Positions 33,078-44,282 of a DNA stretch of 64,000 bases are shown one piece after another. The notes under the pieces are model-generated. The model was not told the DNA's origin and did not search any database. It saw nothing but the letters and a program-made list of their open reading frames with translations. The position numbers and the translations under genes are program-made. The DNA is from Sthenelais limicola (taxonomy: Eukaryota; Annelida; Polychaeta; Phyllodocida; Sigalionidae): positions 137,773,791 through 137,837,790 of the forward strand of contig OW804096.1 in the NCBI GenBank assembly GCA_942159475.1, given 5' to 3'. Position 1 is the first letter of the stretch. Each line of letters opens with the position of its first letter.

Positions 33078-36000
33078 ACATGCATGTGGATACATAGGAG
33101 ACATTTCTAATTAGTCAAATACCGTTTTAGTAATGATTTAGATATTATTGATTAATATATTTTTATTTACATCGAGAAAAATTACTTTTCCGCTGCTTCT
33201 GATGCACATAATTTGTATTTAACGATTTGTATTCAGCCAACAATTTATATGTAACACTTACAATAGTTTCAGACGATGCTATTATAGTTCTAAATATTAA
33301 CTCAAATTTTTAAAATATCGCTTATGTAATTTGATAATTGTAAAAAGAATGTTAAGAACCGGGCATTTAACCAGTGAAAAGAGATTTAAAGAGAAGAGAA
33401 ATAGAATCTATCTATATATAATGTATGTATATCTATGTATCTATCTATGTATAGATAGAAAGATAGAAAGGCCAGATAGAAAGGCCATTCATGCATTAGG
33501 CGTCCAATCATTGGCATACCGATCTTATCTGACCTGAAAGTCTTTGACCCTAGACTTTCCCCTTGGAAGAACTTTGATTGCCATAGAAGGACGACACACA
33601 TTTCCAGGAAAAATAGTTGTGTTATTCATTGAGACTGTACTATGCTCAACTTGAAATAAACAATATACTCAGAAGGGAAACAAGAAATAGTTAACAGTGA
33701 TCAGTTTACATTTATTTATATATTTCCGGTTCATGTAGAAGATTGCTTTTCCAAGGGAAACGAAGATTGATGTCAGTTAAATGTAAAGTTCGAGAGGGAG
33801 GGATAGTAGGAGGGAGAGGAAGTGGAAACAGAAAACATGAAATCCCTATCCTATATATATGACTGGTCATTCCATGTGATTCTATTGGTCCCTTTAACAC
33901 CTTTGCATATGAGGCATCTTATTTCTCAACTTGCCACTTTAATTCACACATGGTCTACCCTTTAATTCACATGTGAACGCCATCCTCTCCCCATCCCAGC
34001 CATAACCAGCATGATTCTGATCCCATCTGCTGATATCAGAATCAACAGATTATTCACACTGATATCCAGGATGGGAGGAGCCAAGATGCTATCAATGATT
34101 GACAGATCTCACCCCAATCCAATTAGATTGATGATAACATCAATCTAAAAAGTAATCAAAGTAGGCGGTATATTATGATCAAACACAAACTTTCCAAAAA
34201 CATCAATATCAAACAATGCAGGAGGATTAAACAAGATTAGACTGAAGTGGAGCACTTATAGATACACAAGTTAGCAGAGCATACTTGTACACTGTTAGAC
34301 CCGCCTCAGATTTTTCTGCCATCAAGTAGCATTTCTTTGTCATTTAACTATTATTATTAGCCAACTCTACAGGAACCTAAAAATATCATCCAAGCTTGAA
34401 GTTGATCTGAAAATATCAGCCAGCATTTGGAAATATCTGCCATGCTAGGAAAAACCGGCCAAGCTCTGGGCAGCTAGCTTTCTGTGTGCACTGAACCATG
34501 GCGCCAGCATATGGCACATACTAGCCTACAATTGCGCCTACGATATGCCTACAACATTAACGATTTTACTATACTAAGATTTACCTCTAAATATTATGAG
34601 AACATTTCCCACCCAAATTACATTAAAATCCTTTCGTCACCAAGACAGAATTCCATACCAAAATAACGGGAACAGTTGCATTCACCTTTTGTAAATAACT
34701 CCCGAAATATATGTTGAGCCTAGATAATATGAAACCAGTTTTAGATGACTTCATAGTCGTTCATTTCATATATTACTTGTGTCTCTGCCATCAATAGTTG
34801 CTGAGATATGATGCTTCAAAACTTTAATTCTTTTTTCGATTTTTTTTAAAGGTTAAACTGGTATTTTTTTTAAAAACATAGATTTGATTTGATTATATTG
34901 ATACCCTATCTGTTGCATTGCCACAAACATTCATAATATGACTTCAATATGCTGTTGTTAATGAAACAGTGCCAATCCATGACCAAAACGTCATTATTGT
35001 GTGAATTTATAGTATAAGAGCCTTTTTTTTTTGGAACGCTTTTATTCAGTGGTGCCCGGCCCTCTCACTCCGAAGGTGATTTTCGTAGCAGGCCAGGCAT
35101 TGCTACTTACATTTTTGTACATCGGTGCAACCTTTAACTATATTTACCTTTTAAATTTTATAAAACATAAGTTTCCTAAATGATATTGAATCCAATCATT
35201 ATCATTAAGTGACTATACATTCATATACATACAAAGGATGATAACACATTAAAATAATGGGATGAGATGAGATGAAGGGTAATTAAGTACTGGCTAATGA
35301 AAAAATGTAAACATTTGTGCAGTTGTGATGAGGATTCAACTCCGAACAAACATATTATCTTGGGTCGATGATTCTATGATAATTATTGATTCTGGCGAAG
35401 TAGTTAATACCTACGTGAGCGGTACCTACAAGGTATCTATTTATATAAATTTGCAAACATACAAGTAAAGATATAGTCTCTGCATTACAGTAGCAATAAT
35501 GGGATAGTGACAAATAGTCAATTACTTTATACAAGGTGGGGTGGATGCTGTCACTACCATACAACACATACAATACATACAATAAATAGATAAAACCAGG
35601 GGGTGCTTTACGGATTATCTCTTTCATTCTGTCGTCCTAATAAATAGTATTTTAAACGTGTTTTAAAGGATTGGGTGTCCACTATGGTACGAAGATTCTG
35701 TGGATGTTTCTCGGATGTTTGGATCTGACCCAAAAGGCTTTGAATATCAACAATATAGTATCAACTTTTTTAAATTGTTGTAAATTACACCAACCTTACC
35801 ATCTGCACTGATCCCTGAACACAATAACCACTATTTGGGGTTCGTATTTAGCTGTAAAAGGGTATCACACTGAACCCACACTGCCAATGTATGGGTGAGC
35901 GAATTGAGGTGTGAAAGCAAAGTGTCTAATGCAGGTGTGTGCGAAATTGGGACTGTACTGGCTTCTTGAAGTCACAGATGCCTGGTTTTTTGCACAGAGA

Positions 36001-36225
36001 ACGACTACTATATGTTGAGATTAAATAATGAAAAGATAGCCACGTTTATGTATGTTGAATAGATCTGTATGTCCTTATAACCAATTTTGTCATGACTGTT
36101 ATGAAAATGTGTATAAGACCTGTGTATGAAACGTCCTAAGTCAGATATAAATTCCGCAAACCTCTCGTCTCTTTAGATTCATTTAGGCCATATGTAGACG
36201 TTTTTAATGATCCTTTTATATGACC
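33078..36225. other. Long non-coding stretch
   Basis: Contains a (TATC)n/TATG-rich run at about 33405-33470 and a T-run with a GC-richer segment (CCCGGCCCTCTCACTCCGAA) at 35010-35130 that looks like a repeat end. Open frames here are short and lack family resemblance. Confidence 0.4.
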
Positions 36226-36253
36226 CTGAGAAGGTTATTTGTACCCGAAATAA
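36226..36253 (+). ncRNA. Decayed hammerhead-like motif
   Basis: CTGAGAA, a GGT/ACC helix and CGAAATAA resemble the CTGANGA-helix-CGAAACG layout of 9238-9282 with two core changes. Relic only. Confidence 0.2.
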
Positions 36254-37288
36254 TTAAGAACATCTCTCAATTTTGTTCTAAACAAATTAAACTGGCTATT
36301 CTTAATAGATAACAAATAGTAGTGTTATATCATATTACATATTTAGAATGTAATAGTGATTAACCACATCGTTATCAATAGTATAAATTAATTAAGGAAT
36401 GTAATTATTATGATTGTTATCATTAAATAAATTAACTGCAGGATTGTGGAAGACTAATAAAGGGATCAGGTAATACAAGAGTGAGCATGGCCAATCGGAG
36501 TGTGACACGCACAGGTGACCTGTGATGTATGGAAGGAGAATAAAGAAGGTCAGTTGAATCTGAAACATGAAAGATTCGAGTCTATATTCATTGCATCTTT
36601 AATTACAATAGTCATTACCATTGAGAGATAGCTATCCATAGCTATTCATAAGTTATATACATAAGTTATATATCATAATATAACAGTAGTAGCTTAGCAC
36701 ATATAAAATTGTATATATATATAACGGTTTGTATATATTATATATAACGGTTTCTGTGTTGGAATTGTATTTTGTGTTTTTTGGGGCTTGCTACTTCTTC
36801 GGCTCCTGTGTATATTGCCATTTTATGTATGCATTTATGAATTGTAGACATATATTAGGTGAGAAGGTACATCATTTATGGGTGAAATGTAAGTTGTAAG
36901 CATGTAAACTCCTGTTTATGGGCTATTCTGAGGCGAGTTTGAGTGGTTTTCTTATTCAATTATTTTATCTTTTGAGACTGCATACGTTGAAAACAGGTAG
37001 TTAGTATACAGATATCCCTATGTCAAAATTTAGAGTAAAACTAAATTTCTCTGTAGGTGTGTACCTGGTGCCAAAACTAAAACTGAGTAAAAGTTATAAT
37101 AAGGCACTCTACATACATATTCTTTAATGTTTCAAGAGTGGAGAGGTTGGTGAACATATTCCATCATAAATGAATGACATGACATGTTTGAGATAATATA
37201 ATTTTATTTTGTATTTCTTTCTTTTATAAAAGGTGACGCCTGAAAACATTCTTAAGAGAATAGCATGTATGTTCATGTAACTGTTATA
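36254..37288. other. Non-coding sequence with TA-rich runs
   Basis: (TATA)n and a repeated TATATAACGGTTT word at about 36715-36755. No gene seen. Confidence 0.4.
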
Positions 37289-37699
37289 TGTGATGTGTTT
37301 CAGGGAAATGAGTCATAAGTCGCAAAATTGATATTTTTGTCAAGTGTTTTTTTCACCAGATCACATTATTGGAATGGTCTGAATTTTGGGGAGTTTATCA
37401 CTTATAGGTATATCAATCGATGTATCAAATTTCAGGACGATCCATGTAATATATCCTTTCGTTTTAAAGGTCCTTATATTGACTACATTTAGTTACTTTA
37501 CTGTTTATTGACCCCAAGAAATATTGGAAACTTTTTTCTTCAAAAATTGAAATATCAAACTTAAAATCTAGAAATACTTATTAGATTATCAGACTGTTTA
37601 CTATCATTGGAATCGGCTTGGGCTCATCTTTACAAATATAATGGTATCTCAAAATCTACATTTTGCGACTTATGACTCATTTACCTGAAACACATCACA
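37289..37699. mobile_element. MITE family A
   Basis: Complete copy flanked by TATA on both sides. Confidence 0.92.
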
Positions 37700-40081
37700 T
37701 ATATCTACTTGTCTTAAAGGAATACAACAAAGTAACAAGGTTATCAGAGTTTGATTACTTTGTCCGCCCGTCTCTTATCTCTAAGTTGAAAGAAACTATG
37801 TTTATCTATATAACTTGTGAATACAGTCAATTCTACTTGTCATTTGACATGCAGAGACATGCTATATATTTATATTTGTAGAACCAAGGATCGGAAAGTG
37901 GGATTTTTAGAGGTTTATTTATTGTATGTGCATTGCATTTGAGAGGTGTGATAAGTGGGGAGCAATGAAAATATTTTATGTTGTACATGCTCAATAAAAA
38001 TTGTAATTGTCTTTTCTTAGCTTTTAGATACTTCATGTCGATTCAAAAAAAGAAGAAGAAGGGTTTATATATCAATGTTTGTCTATGCTAGGGGCATAGA
38101 ATAAAAATGAATGGAACTCGCTATGCAATCTAGTCCAATAAATATTCAATTCTCCCTATCCTTGATAGCGCGAAAATACATTATCCGACCGTCACGCCAC
38201 CTAGCTTTTCTAGCTTTGCTAAGGCGGGAGCTTCCGGTTATGGCTCCCGCAAGCTAAGAAACATAGTAGGCCTAAACATGGTTACCCATGTACAGTCATT
38301 GCTTCGGCTCTACTCTTTCAAATACGTAAAATTATATACCTATGGATAGCTGAGAATATGCTCTTTTCATATTTATTAATCTTGTGACCATCTTTACATT
38401 TTTTGCTGGTGTTATCACCGTTTTCGCGGGAGGCGGTGGCCGCGAACATGGGCGGCGGAAGCTTCCGTCTTAGCCTACTGGGAGATATTGCAGCCTACAG
38501 CGCCACTGGTGTTACATTCGCATGATATCTGGCTATCTGGGTTCAGCAGAATTACTAGCACCTTGTTCCATTGTCTCCATTTATAGATTTATCAAATTCA
38601 TGGCCCGGATTGACATGGAGTCACAGTCAAATAGAGAGTAACCATCTGTGGTCTGTATTTATCTCTGTATGTGATATGAGTCTGTTTGCATACAGTCCAG
38701 TAAGGTCCCGCTTTGGCACTCAACTCTGCACCAAGTGCTTTATATTTTTACCACCCTAATGGTCACTTTACCAGGAATCTTTGTCCCTATACTAACTCCT
38801 TATTGGGACTTAAGGTCAAACTGGTCTTAATTATGGATTAATCGAATTAAAGAGATTGCCATTATGCAAGCCTCCATTGTACATTGCCCTTCCTACTATA
38901 ATAGCTAACATAGTTTAACCTCTGTTTACTATCCTATCCTAAAAGTTGATATTATAATTATCAGATAAAGAATAGTTTTAATTTGTAACTGTACTCTAGT
39001 TACCTATACCACTGCCATTTAATCATGGGGATGTTTTAGTGAGGAAGGAGATGAGAGAAACATACAATGCCAGAATTCCTGCATTGGCATATTAGGGAAA
39101 TCGATTGCAAATCCAAGATATACTTTCATGACAATTTGAATTATTAAATCGCCTGCAGCTAACCCAGGGAACTATTTTCCCAATTCTCCTCATTCACCTC
39201 AGGGTTAATGGGGGATCAAAGTAAGGCTAAAACATGATGCATCAATGGTTATGTCTAGTGTTTATATGCATGTTCTCTGTAGTCCCCTATAGTCAAGTAG
39301 TTAGCCTGAAAGACTTCCAAACTGGTCATTGTGAAGTTGAGTCCCAGCGCAGACAATCTTTTTACATTTATCTTGTTTTCACATATATCTTCATATCTGG
39401 GACTCTTTTAGACTCACGCATGTAGTTATTGATGTCATCCCCTTTCGATTGGTGAAGAGTTTGGATTAAGTAAGAAAAGTAAATTAAATGAGATTCTGGG
39501 ATAAATTGTTCTACCAACCTGAGGCAGTACTAAGCTTGCGTTTATTTTCGTCGAAAATGGTTTCCCCATCGGGCCATGACTTGTCTAGAATCTATAACTT
39601 TTAACTGGCTGATTCGGTAAGGTAAGCAAATATTCCAGAGAGGACCTGCCACATAATATGCTATATTATAGCCTTTAAAAGTGTGAACAAACGTATTATT
39701 AACTTCATATCAGAATGTACTTATAGATAACTGTATAATCATAGTTCTTAGGAATACAAACCTTGAGTCAACGTCCTTTCCACTGTTAAATTGTATTAGT
39801 CACATTGATCACATTGTAAGAGGTGTATTTGAACAAGAAACATGTATATTTGTGTATGCATTAAACAATATATATTGATACTGATGTATTGTCTAATATT
39901 CTAAATCGGCAATGACTTGCTAATAAACAATACCAAACCAAAATTGATTATTTCCTCGCTAACCTTTCTATTTAATTACTTCGTATCCTCACATTGAAAA
40001 ATGGGTAGAGTAAACCAAGGTAGCGACGTCTAACAACTGTGGAGAGTATCACTCTCACAACGACCTACAGTAGAAGTTCAT
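37700..40081. other. Non-coding stretch with a GC-richer patch
   Basis: 38200-38510 is richer in G and C, with repeated GGCGG/GGAGCTTCCG words in both orientations (possible fold-back). No exon with splice sites and domain similarity was found. Confidence 0.35.
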
Positions 40082-40695
40082 GGGTCAAGTCACCTGGAAA
40101 TGTACAATTCAGCTTTCTCTGAAATAACCACATTTCAGACGAAAACAAAGTTCAAAATACAGTTCAACCAAACAGACTGCTAGAATCAATGCAATGCTGA
40201 ATATACTCAAATTTACCTAGTATTGACTAAATTGCCACCTAGTTCACCTGTTTCAAGAAAATGAGTCATAAGTCGCAAAATTGATATTTTTCAAAGTGTT
40301 TTTTTCACAAGATCTCATTATTGGAATGTTCTGATTGTTGGAGAGTTTGTCACTTGTAGTTATGTCAATCGATGTATCGAATTTCAGGACAATCTATGTA
40401 AGATATCCTTTCGTTTTAAAGGTCCTCATAGGGACTACATTTAGTTAATTTAGTGTTTAGTGACCCCCAGAAATATTGGAAACTTTTTTTTTCAAAAACG
40501 AAAATATTAAACTTAAAATCTAGAAATACTCATTATTTCATTAGACTGTTTACTATCATTGGAATCGGCTTGACCTCATCTTTTCAAATATAATGGTATC
40601 TCAAAATCTATTTTTTGCGACTTATGACTCATTTTCCTGAAACACAGCACATATGTGTACAGCTGCCAACTGTACGTTTTCTGAAAATCTGACCC
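40082..40695. mobile_element. MITE family B split by family A
   Basis: Family B left part 40082-40242 resumes at about 40652 (GTACAGCTGCCAACTGTA) and ends GACCC. The insertion is the family A copy 40243-40651. Confidence 0.85.
40243..40651. mobile_element. MITE family A nested in family B
   Basis: Left terminus decayed (TTCACCTGTTTCAAG); right terminus CCTGAAACACAGCACA. Confidence 0.88.
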
Positions 40696-40785
40696 TCATG
40701 CCCAGCCCGGCTGACCAAGGCGAGGAATAACACTGACTGATCGGGGATACCTGCTCTGCTCCTGCACCACGACTCACAGCATCAT

Positions 40786-41019
40786 GGGTCAGATCTTCTG
40801 AAAATGTACAATTGGTCTTCACCAATCCTCTCAAATAACCCAAATTTAAGAAGAAAATCAGGTTCAAAATACAGTTCACCATAACCAGACAGATTTATTG
40901 AATGAATACAATACAGAATATACTCCGATATACCTAGTATTATCAATTTACACTCTAATTTAGCAGAATTTGATAGATCTGTAGAACTGTAGATTGTGTA
41001 TTTTCTGAAAATCTGTCCC
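40786..41019. mobile_element. MITE family B
   Basis: Inverse orientation; ends GGGTCAGATCTTCTG and CTGTCCC. Confidence 0.85.
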
Positions 41020-41194
41020 ATATACGGAAAACATACTGAAATTTGCCTTGAATTGTTCTCAAGCGGTGCATTTCCAAATGAAAAGTGCGCTGCTTAGATT
41101 TTTGGATTTCATTCATATATTTTGACCTCCCAGATTCGTAGATTATTTACTTTTATGAGTTACTAGCAAAGTACCCGTCCTCCGGACGGTCACC

Positions 41195-41460
41195 CTCTAT
41201 CGCCATACTTCCCCCTCTCCCTCTTTTCCCTCCCCCTCTTCTCTGACTTTCATACATGTTTTTCTCTCCCAACCCTATCTCCGGTTTCCCCCCCTCTCTC
41301 CCCTCTTCCTCATGCTCCCCCTCCCCGCTTTCTCTCCTTCCCCTCTCTCCCTTTCCCTACATCATCTCCCTCCTCTCCCCCTCCTCTTCTTTCCCTCCCC
41401 CCTTTCCAATTCCTACACCCTCTTCTTCACTCTCCCACTCCTCTGCATGCAGTTAAAGAG
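41195..41460. repeat. Polypyrimidine (CCTCTCCC-like) tract
   Basis: About 260 bases almost free of G on the plus strand, composed of CCCTCTCC/CCTCTTC words. Open frames in it (Ser/Pro/Leu-rich) are composition artefacts. Confidence 0.9.
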
Positions 41461-42171
41461 TGTAAAATTAACACCCGCCTGCGGCCAAATGCGGGTAAAA
41501 CATTATGTGGGCGGGTAAAACCCAAAAGTTACCCACCCTCCTTGGCGGGTAAAGGAAGGTGAGACAGAGAGACAGAAAGAGTACAATTTAACGTCCATTT
41601 TGAATGGTTTGAGTAATTTGATATTCAAGTATATTGTAATTATTATAGTGCATGACGGTTTGCTTTAAATAGTATGACGAAACCATGATGGTCACCGCTG
41701 ATGCCCACCCCTCTCCAGAACCTCATGACCTAATTGCTGGACATCTCTTCTCTCCTTGATCTTACTCTAAGATTTCACCCACTGAGATAGGTCCCCCTCG
41801 ACGTAGGTTGTGGGAAATGACGTAGTATCTCACAGGGGCTTTCCCAGGCTATAAATAGAGTGTGGTTATCCCGATTTAAAAAAGGCTTCAAAATCACATT
41901 TCCACTCCAAATACCTTCACAAACCACATACGACGACATCCAGAGAGAGGGGAGAGACCTCTAAAGATGAGTAAAGTGGTTTGTAAAACAACGAATTCCG
42001 AGAACATTCTGGACAAAGAAAACCTTCTTTGTACCATTTCTTTTCTACCTCCTTTCCTAGAAATCGCTCTAGCTTTATATTATATGGATTAGATATATTA
42101 TTTCATAGGTGGAAAAACCGCAACAAAACGCCCATCTAAGGTTGGTCATTTCTACCGATACATTTTATTTA
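41461..42171. other. Non-coding sequence with GCGGGTAAA words
   Basis: The word GCGGGTAAA occurs three times within 41485-41560, together with CCCGCC and TTACCC; probably the end of a repeat. No gene. Confidence 0.35.
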
Positions 42172-42213
42172 AATCTCAACGTTTCGGCCGGGTCTGGCCT
42201 TCGTCAGTAGAAT
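42172..42213 (-). ncRNA. Hammerhead-like ribozyme motif
   Basis: On the minus strand CTGACGA (42207-42201), a GGCC/GGCC helix, GAAAC and ACGTT follow in the same order and spacing as at 9238-9282. Stem I pairs only after a first mismatch (A opposite G). AAATAAAATG follows downstream. Likely the 3' region of a Penelope-like element or related retroelement. Confidence 0.5.
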
Positions 42214-42576
42214 GTAAGGCTTGGATTCGATCAGTTGTTTATATATGTCGGAGGTGTAGCATGCACCAGCTCGGCTTCTCATTGGTGGAATTAGGTGTAG
42301 TATACTATCATGTGTAGTATATGTGAGGTGTAGGATGTGTGAAGGTGTAGTATGTAAGGTGTAGGATGATTTTGTGTAGTATGTGGCGTGCGATTTAACT
42401 GACAAAGTCAAAGGGGAGTTTAGTTTTTGACACTTTATTAAAATATGCATATATAATACGATTCTACAAGGTGGAGTAGTTTGGAGTTTGGAGTAATGTT
42501 GTTAGAAGACATCGTTGTTGGAGTTGTTAAAGAGGCACAGAAGATGGTGGGTTGGTTATAAGATATCCTTCATTAG

Positions 42577-42967
42577 CTAATATTTCTTGCATTCCGAAAG
42601 GGGGTTCAGTATTTTGTTTTTGTTGTCGAAATAGGTGTTGTCTGGTTTGGAGTTGGACTGGGGGGAGTATGCTTCAGTATTTGGTTGTGGGTCAGTGGTT
42701 TCTCCATTGGCTGGGGTCAGACTGGGAGAATTTGGCTTGGAGTAGGTGGCCTCTGATGATGAGGAAGACGATGACGATGAGTCAGTATCCTCCGAGCTGG
42801 ACGGGTAGTCATCCAGGTTGGATGGTAGTACAATGACATTGTTGTCGGGTGACTCTGGTAATGGGGTGATGTTGCGTACTTTCTTTGGAGTTGCTTTACT
42901 GAAGTCTGGGTGCTGAGGTGTTGCAGGGGAGTTGGTAACAGAGGGGGGGGAGGTCAGCTTCCATTAT
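42577..42967 (-). pseudogene. Ser/Asp-rich ORF with a poly-C frame break
   Basis: A minus-strand frame ends in TAG at 42577-42579 and encodes a low-complexity protein rich in Ser, Pro, Asp and Asn (SSSEDTDSSSSSSSSS core, then NPLSECKKY at the end). An upstream ATG (MEADL) at 42967 lies in a different frame; the two are divided by a run of eight C at 42943-42950. A one-base change in that run would connect them, so it is either a slipped pseudogene or a sequencing or homopolymer artefact. An AATAAA follows at about 42440. Its place just downstream of the tyrosine recombinase suggests an accessory ORF of the same or an adjoining element; I do not recognise a family. Confidence 0.45.
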
Positions 42968-43265
42968 AGTAGCGGATGTGACAGTGGAGACGGCCACGGG
43001 TATATTATTTCATACCCTTCTGGTTTCTGATTGCAGACCACAACATCTACTTCCCACAGTGATAAATATTTTTTTTTTTTGTTGAAAAACCTTCATTCAA
43101 TTTCCTGCCTTCTCGGCGTATACAGTACTAAACATCAAAAGACAATAAAGTGGCGAGACCCGAGTCTATGAGTGTAGCCAGTAGGCTTATTAAAATTATC
43201 ATGCAGGGAGGACATCCTGGTATGGAGATTATATAATTTGAGCAAGGGCGAGACCCGAGTCTTTA
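42968..43265 (-). other. 3' non-coding region of the recombinase element
   Basis: The word ACTCGGGTCTCGCC occurs twice on the minus strand (at about 43249-43262 and 43150-43163), 99 bases apart, followed by an A-run. This may be part of split direct repeats usual for Ngaro-type elements, but the matching 5' copy was not found upstream of gag. Confidence 0.4.
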
Positions 43266-44282
43266 TTATTTTTGTGGCAGCTGAGAGCTGACTGTAGAGA
43301 TATTTTTCACAAGTTTCTTGGTGACCTTGGAGGCCGCTTTAGTCGTGATGTATTCTTGGTATGCCGAACTCGACCATGAGCCGAAACGTTGTATTTCGGC
43401 TTCTGACACCTCCATTTGAAATGCATGAGTCGCGGCGGATCGCCGTATGGAATGCAAGGAGAATTGTTCATGCTGTAGGCCCAGTCTCGTGAGGGACCAT
43501 TTGAAGTGGCGTGTGATATCTGTTGCTGTTATGATTGCATGTGTTTTGGGGAATATGAGTAGTGGCTGGTTCTGATACATTGTTGGTGCTTCGATTAAAG
43601 CTTCGTTGAGTGCCTTTACGGGGCAGGTAAGTTGGTCGCATGATGCTGGGAGGGTGACTACCCTTCTCTGGTCGAAGCGTTGCATGTTCTTGGACCATTT
43701 CTGCGTTATGTGTATCTCTTCTTTGCCTGTGCATACGTCTTGTCTAGTCGTGTGTCTGAGTGGGTCGAACTCTGTGGCGGAGTGTGGGGCCACCTCTGAC
43801 TGTCTGAATCCCGCGCAGTACATAATTATGATTGCTAATCTGTACTGCGCGGGTGCGGGGAAGAACCTTGCGTCGGTGAGTATTGCGCGGAGTTGTAAGG
43901 TATCCAGTGGTTTTCTCTGCGTGACAGTGTGGGTTTTATCTCTGAGGGTAGCATCAATGGCAAGTTTCAATCGGTGTGATTGCATGGCTGGTACCTCCAT
44001 CTCCCTGCGTCTGAAATATTCTCTAACTGCGGCTATGTAGTTAGTAACTGATTTAGGAGACCTGAGATATGATCTCAAGTACTGAACAAATGCACACATC
44101 TGGGGTGGTGTGATGAGGTGGGGGTGGATGTTGAAACGGTATGTAAATGCAAAGTATGCCTTGAGCGCTGTCTTATGGTTTGCGTTCGTTCCCGGGGCTC
44201 TTGCCTGGATCTGGGCGAGCTCCGCTGACTCCAATAAGCTGATGAGTTCGGGGTCTGCTGAATTAAATAAGAGAACATGTGA
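43266..44282 (-). CDS. Tyrosine recombinase of a DIRS/Ngaro-type retrotransposon
   Basis: The frame opens directly after the RT stop codon and runs to 43266; the first alternative start (TTG) gives 322 residues. Catalytic landmarks counted from there are R144 (AGFRQSE), H261-x-x-R264 (LHSIRRS), W287 (FGSWSS) and Y292 or Y295 (AYQEYI): the R..HxxR..(H/W)..Y set of tyrosine recombinases. The N-terminal third resembles the SAM-like DNA-binding part (VTNYIAAVREYFR). In these elements the enzyme is thought to integrate a circular DNA intermediate, so no target duplication is expected. It is in the same frame as RT with 16 codons between the stop and this TTG, and no ATG lies near the start. Expression may therefore need readthrough, reinitiation or splicing, or the copy may be dead. 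Catalytic residues all look intact. Confidence 0.9.
   Translation of the reverse strand, partial: SHVLLFNSADPELISLLESAELAQIQARAPGTNANHKTALKAYFAFTYRFNIHPHLITPPQMCAFVQYLRSYLRSPKSVTNYIAAVREYFRRREMEVPAMQSHRLKLAIDATLRDKTHTVTQRKPLDTLQLRAILTDARFFPAPAQYRLAIIIMYCAGFRQSEVAPHSATEFDPLRHTTRQDVCTGKEEIHITQKWSKNMQRFDQRRVVTLPASCDQLTCPVKALNEALIEAPTMYQNQPLLIFPKTHAIITATDITRHFKWSLTRLGLQHEQFSLHSIRRSAATHAFQMEVSEAEIQRFGSWSSSAYQEYITTKAASKVTKKLVKNISTVSSQLPQK

Noticed and set aside
39234..39425. Signal-peptide-like plus-strand frame
   Set aside because: Only the first 20 residues look like a signal peptide; no splice donor in frame and no domain.
41256..41518. Ser/Pro/Leu-rich plus-strand frames
   Set aside because: Composition artefact of the polypyrimidine tract.
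42552..42836. Plus-strand 94-codon frame rich in Trp and Cys
   Set aside because: The opposite strand gives a regular Ser/Asp-rich C-terminus ending in a stop, which is the more plausible coding strand.
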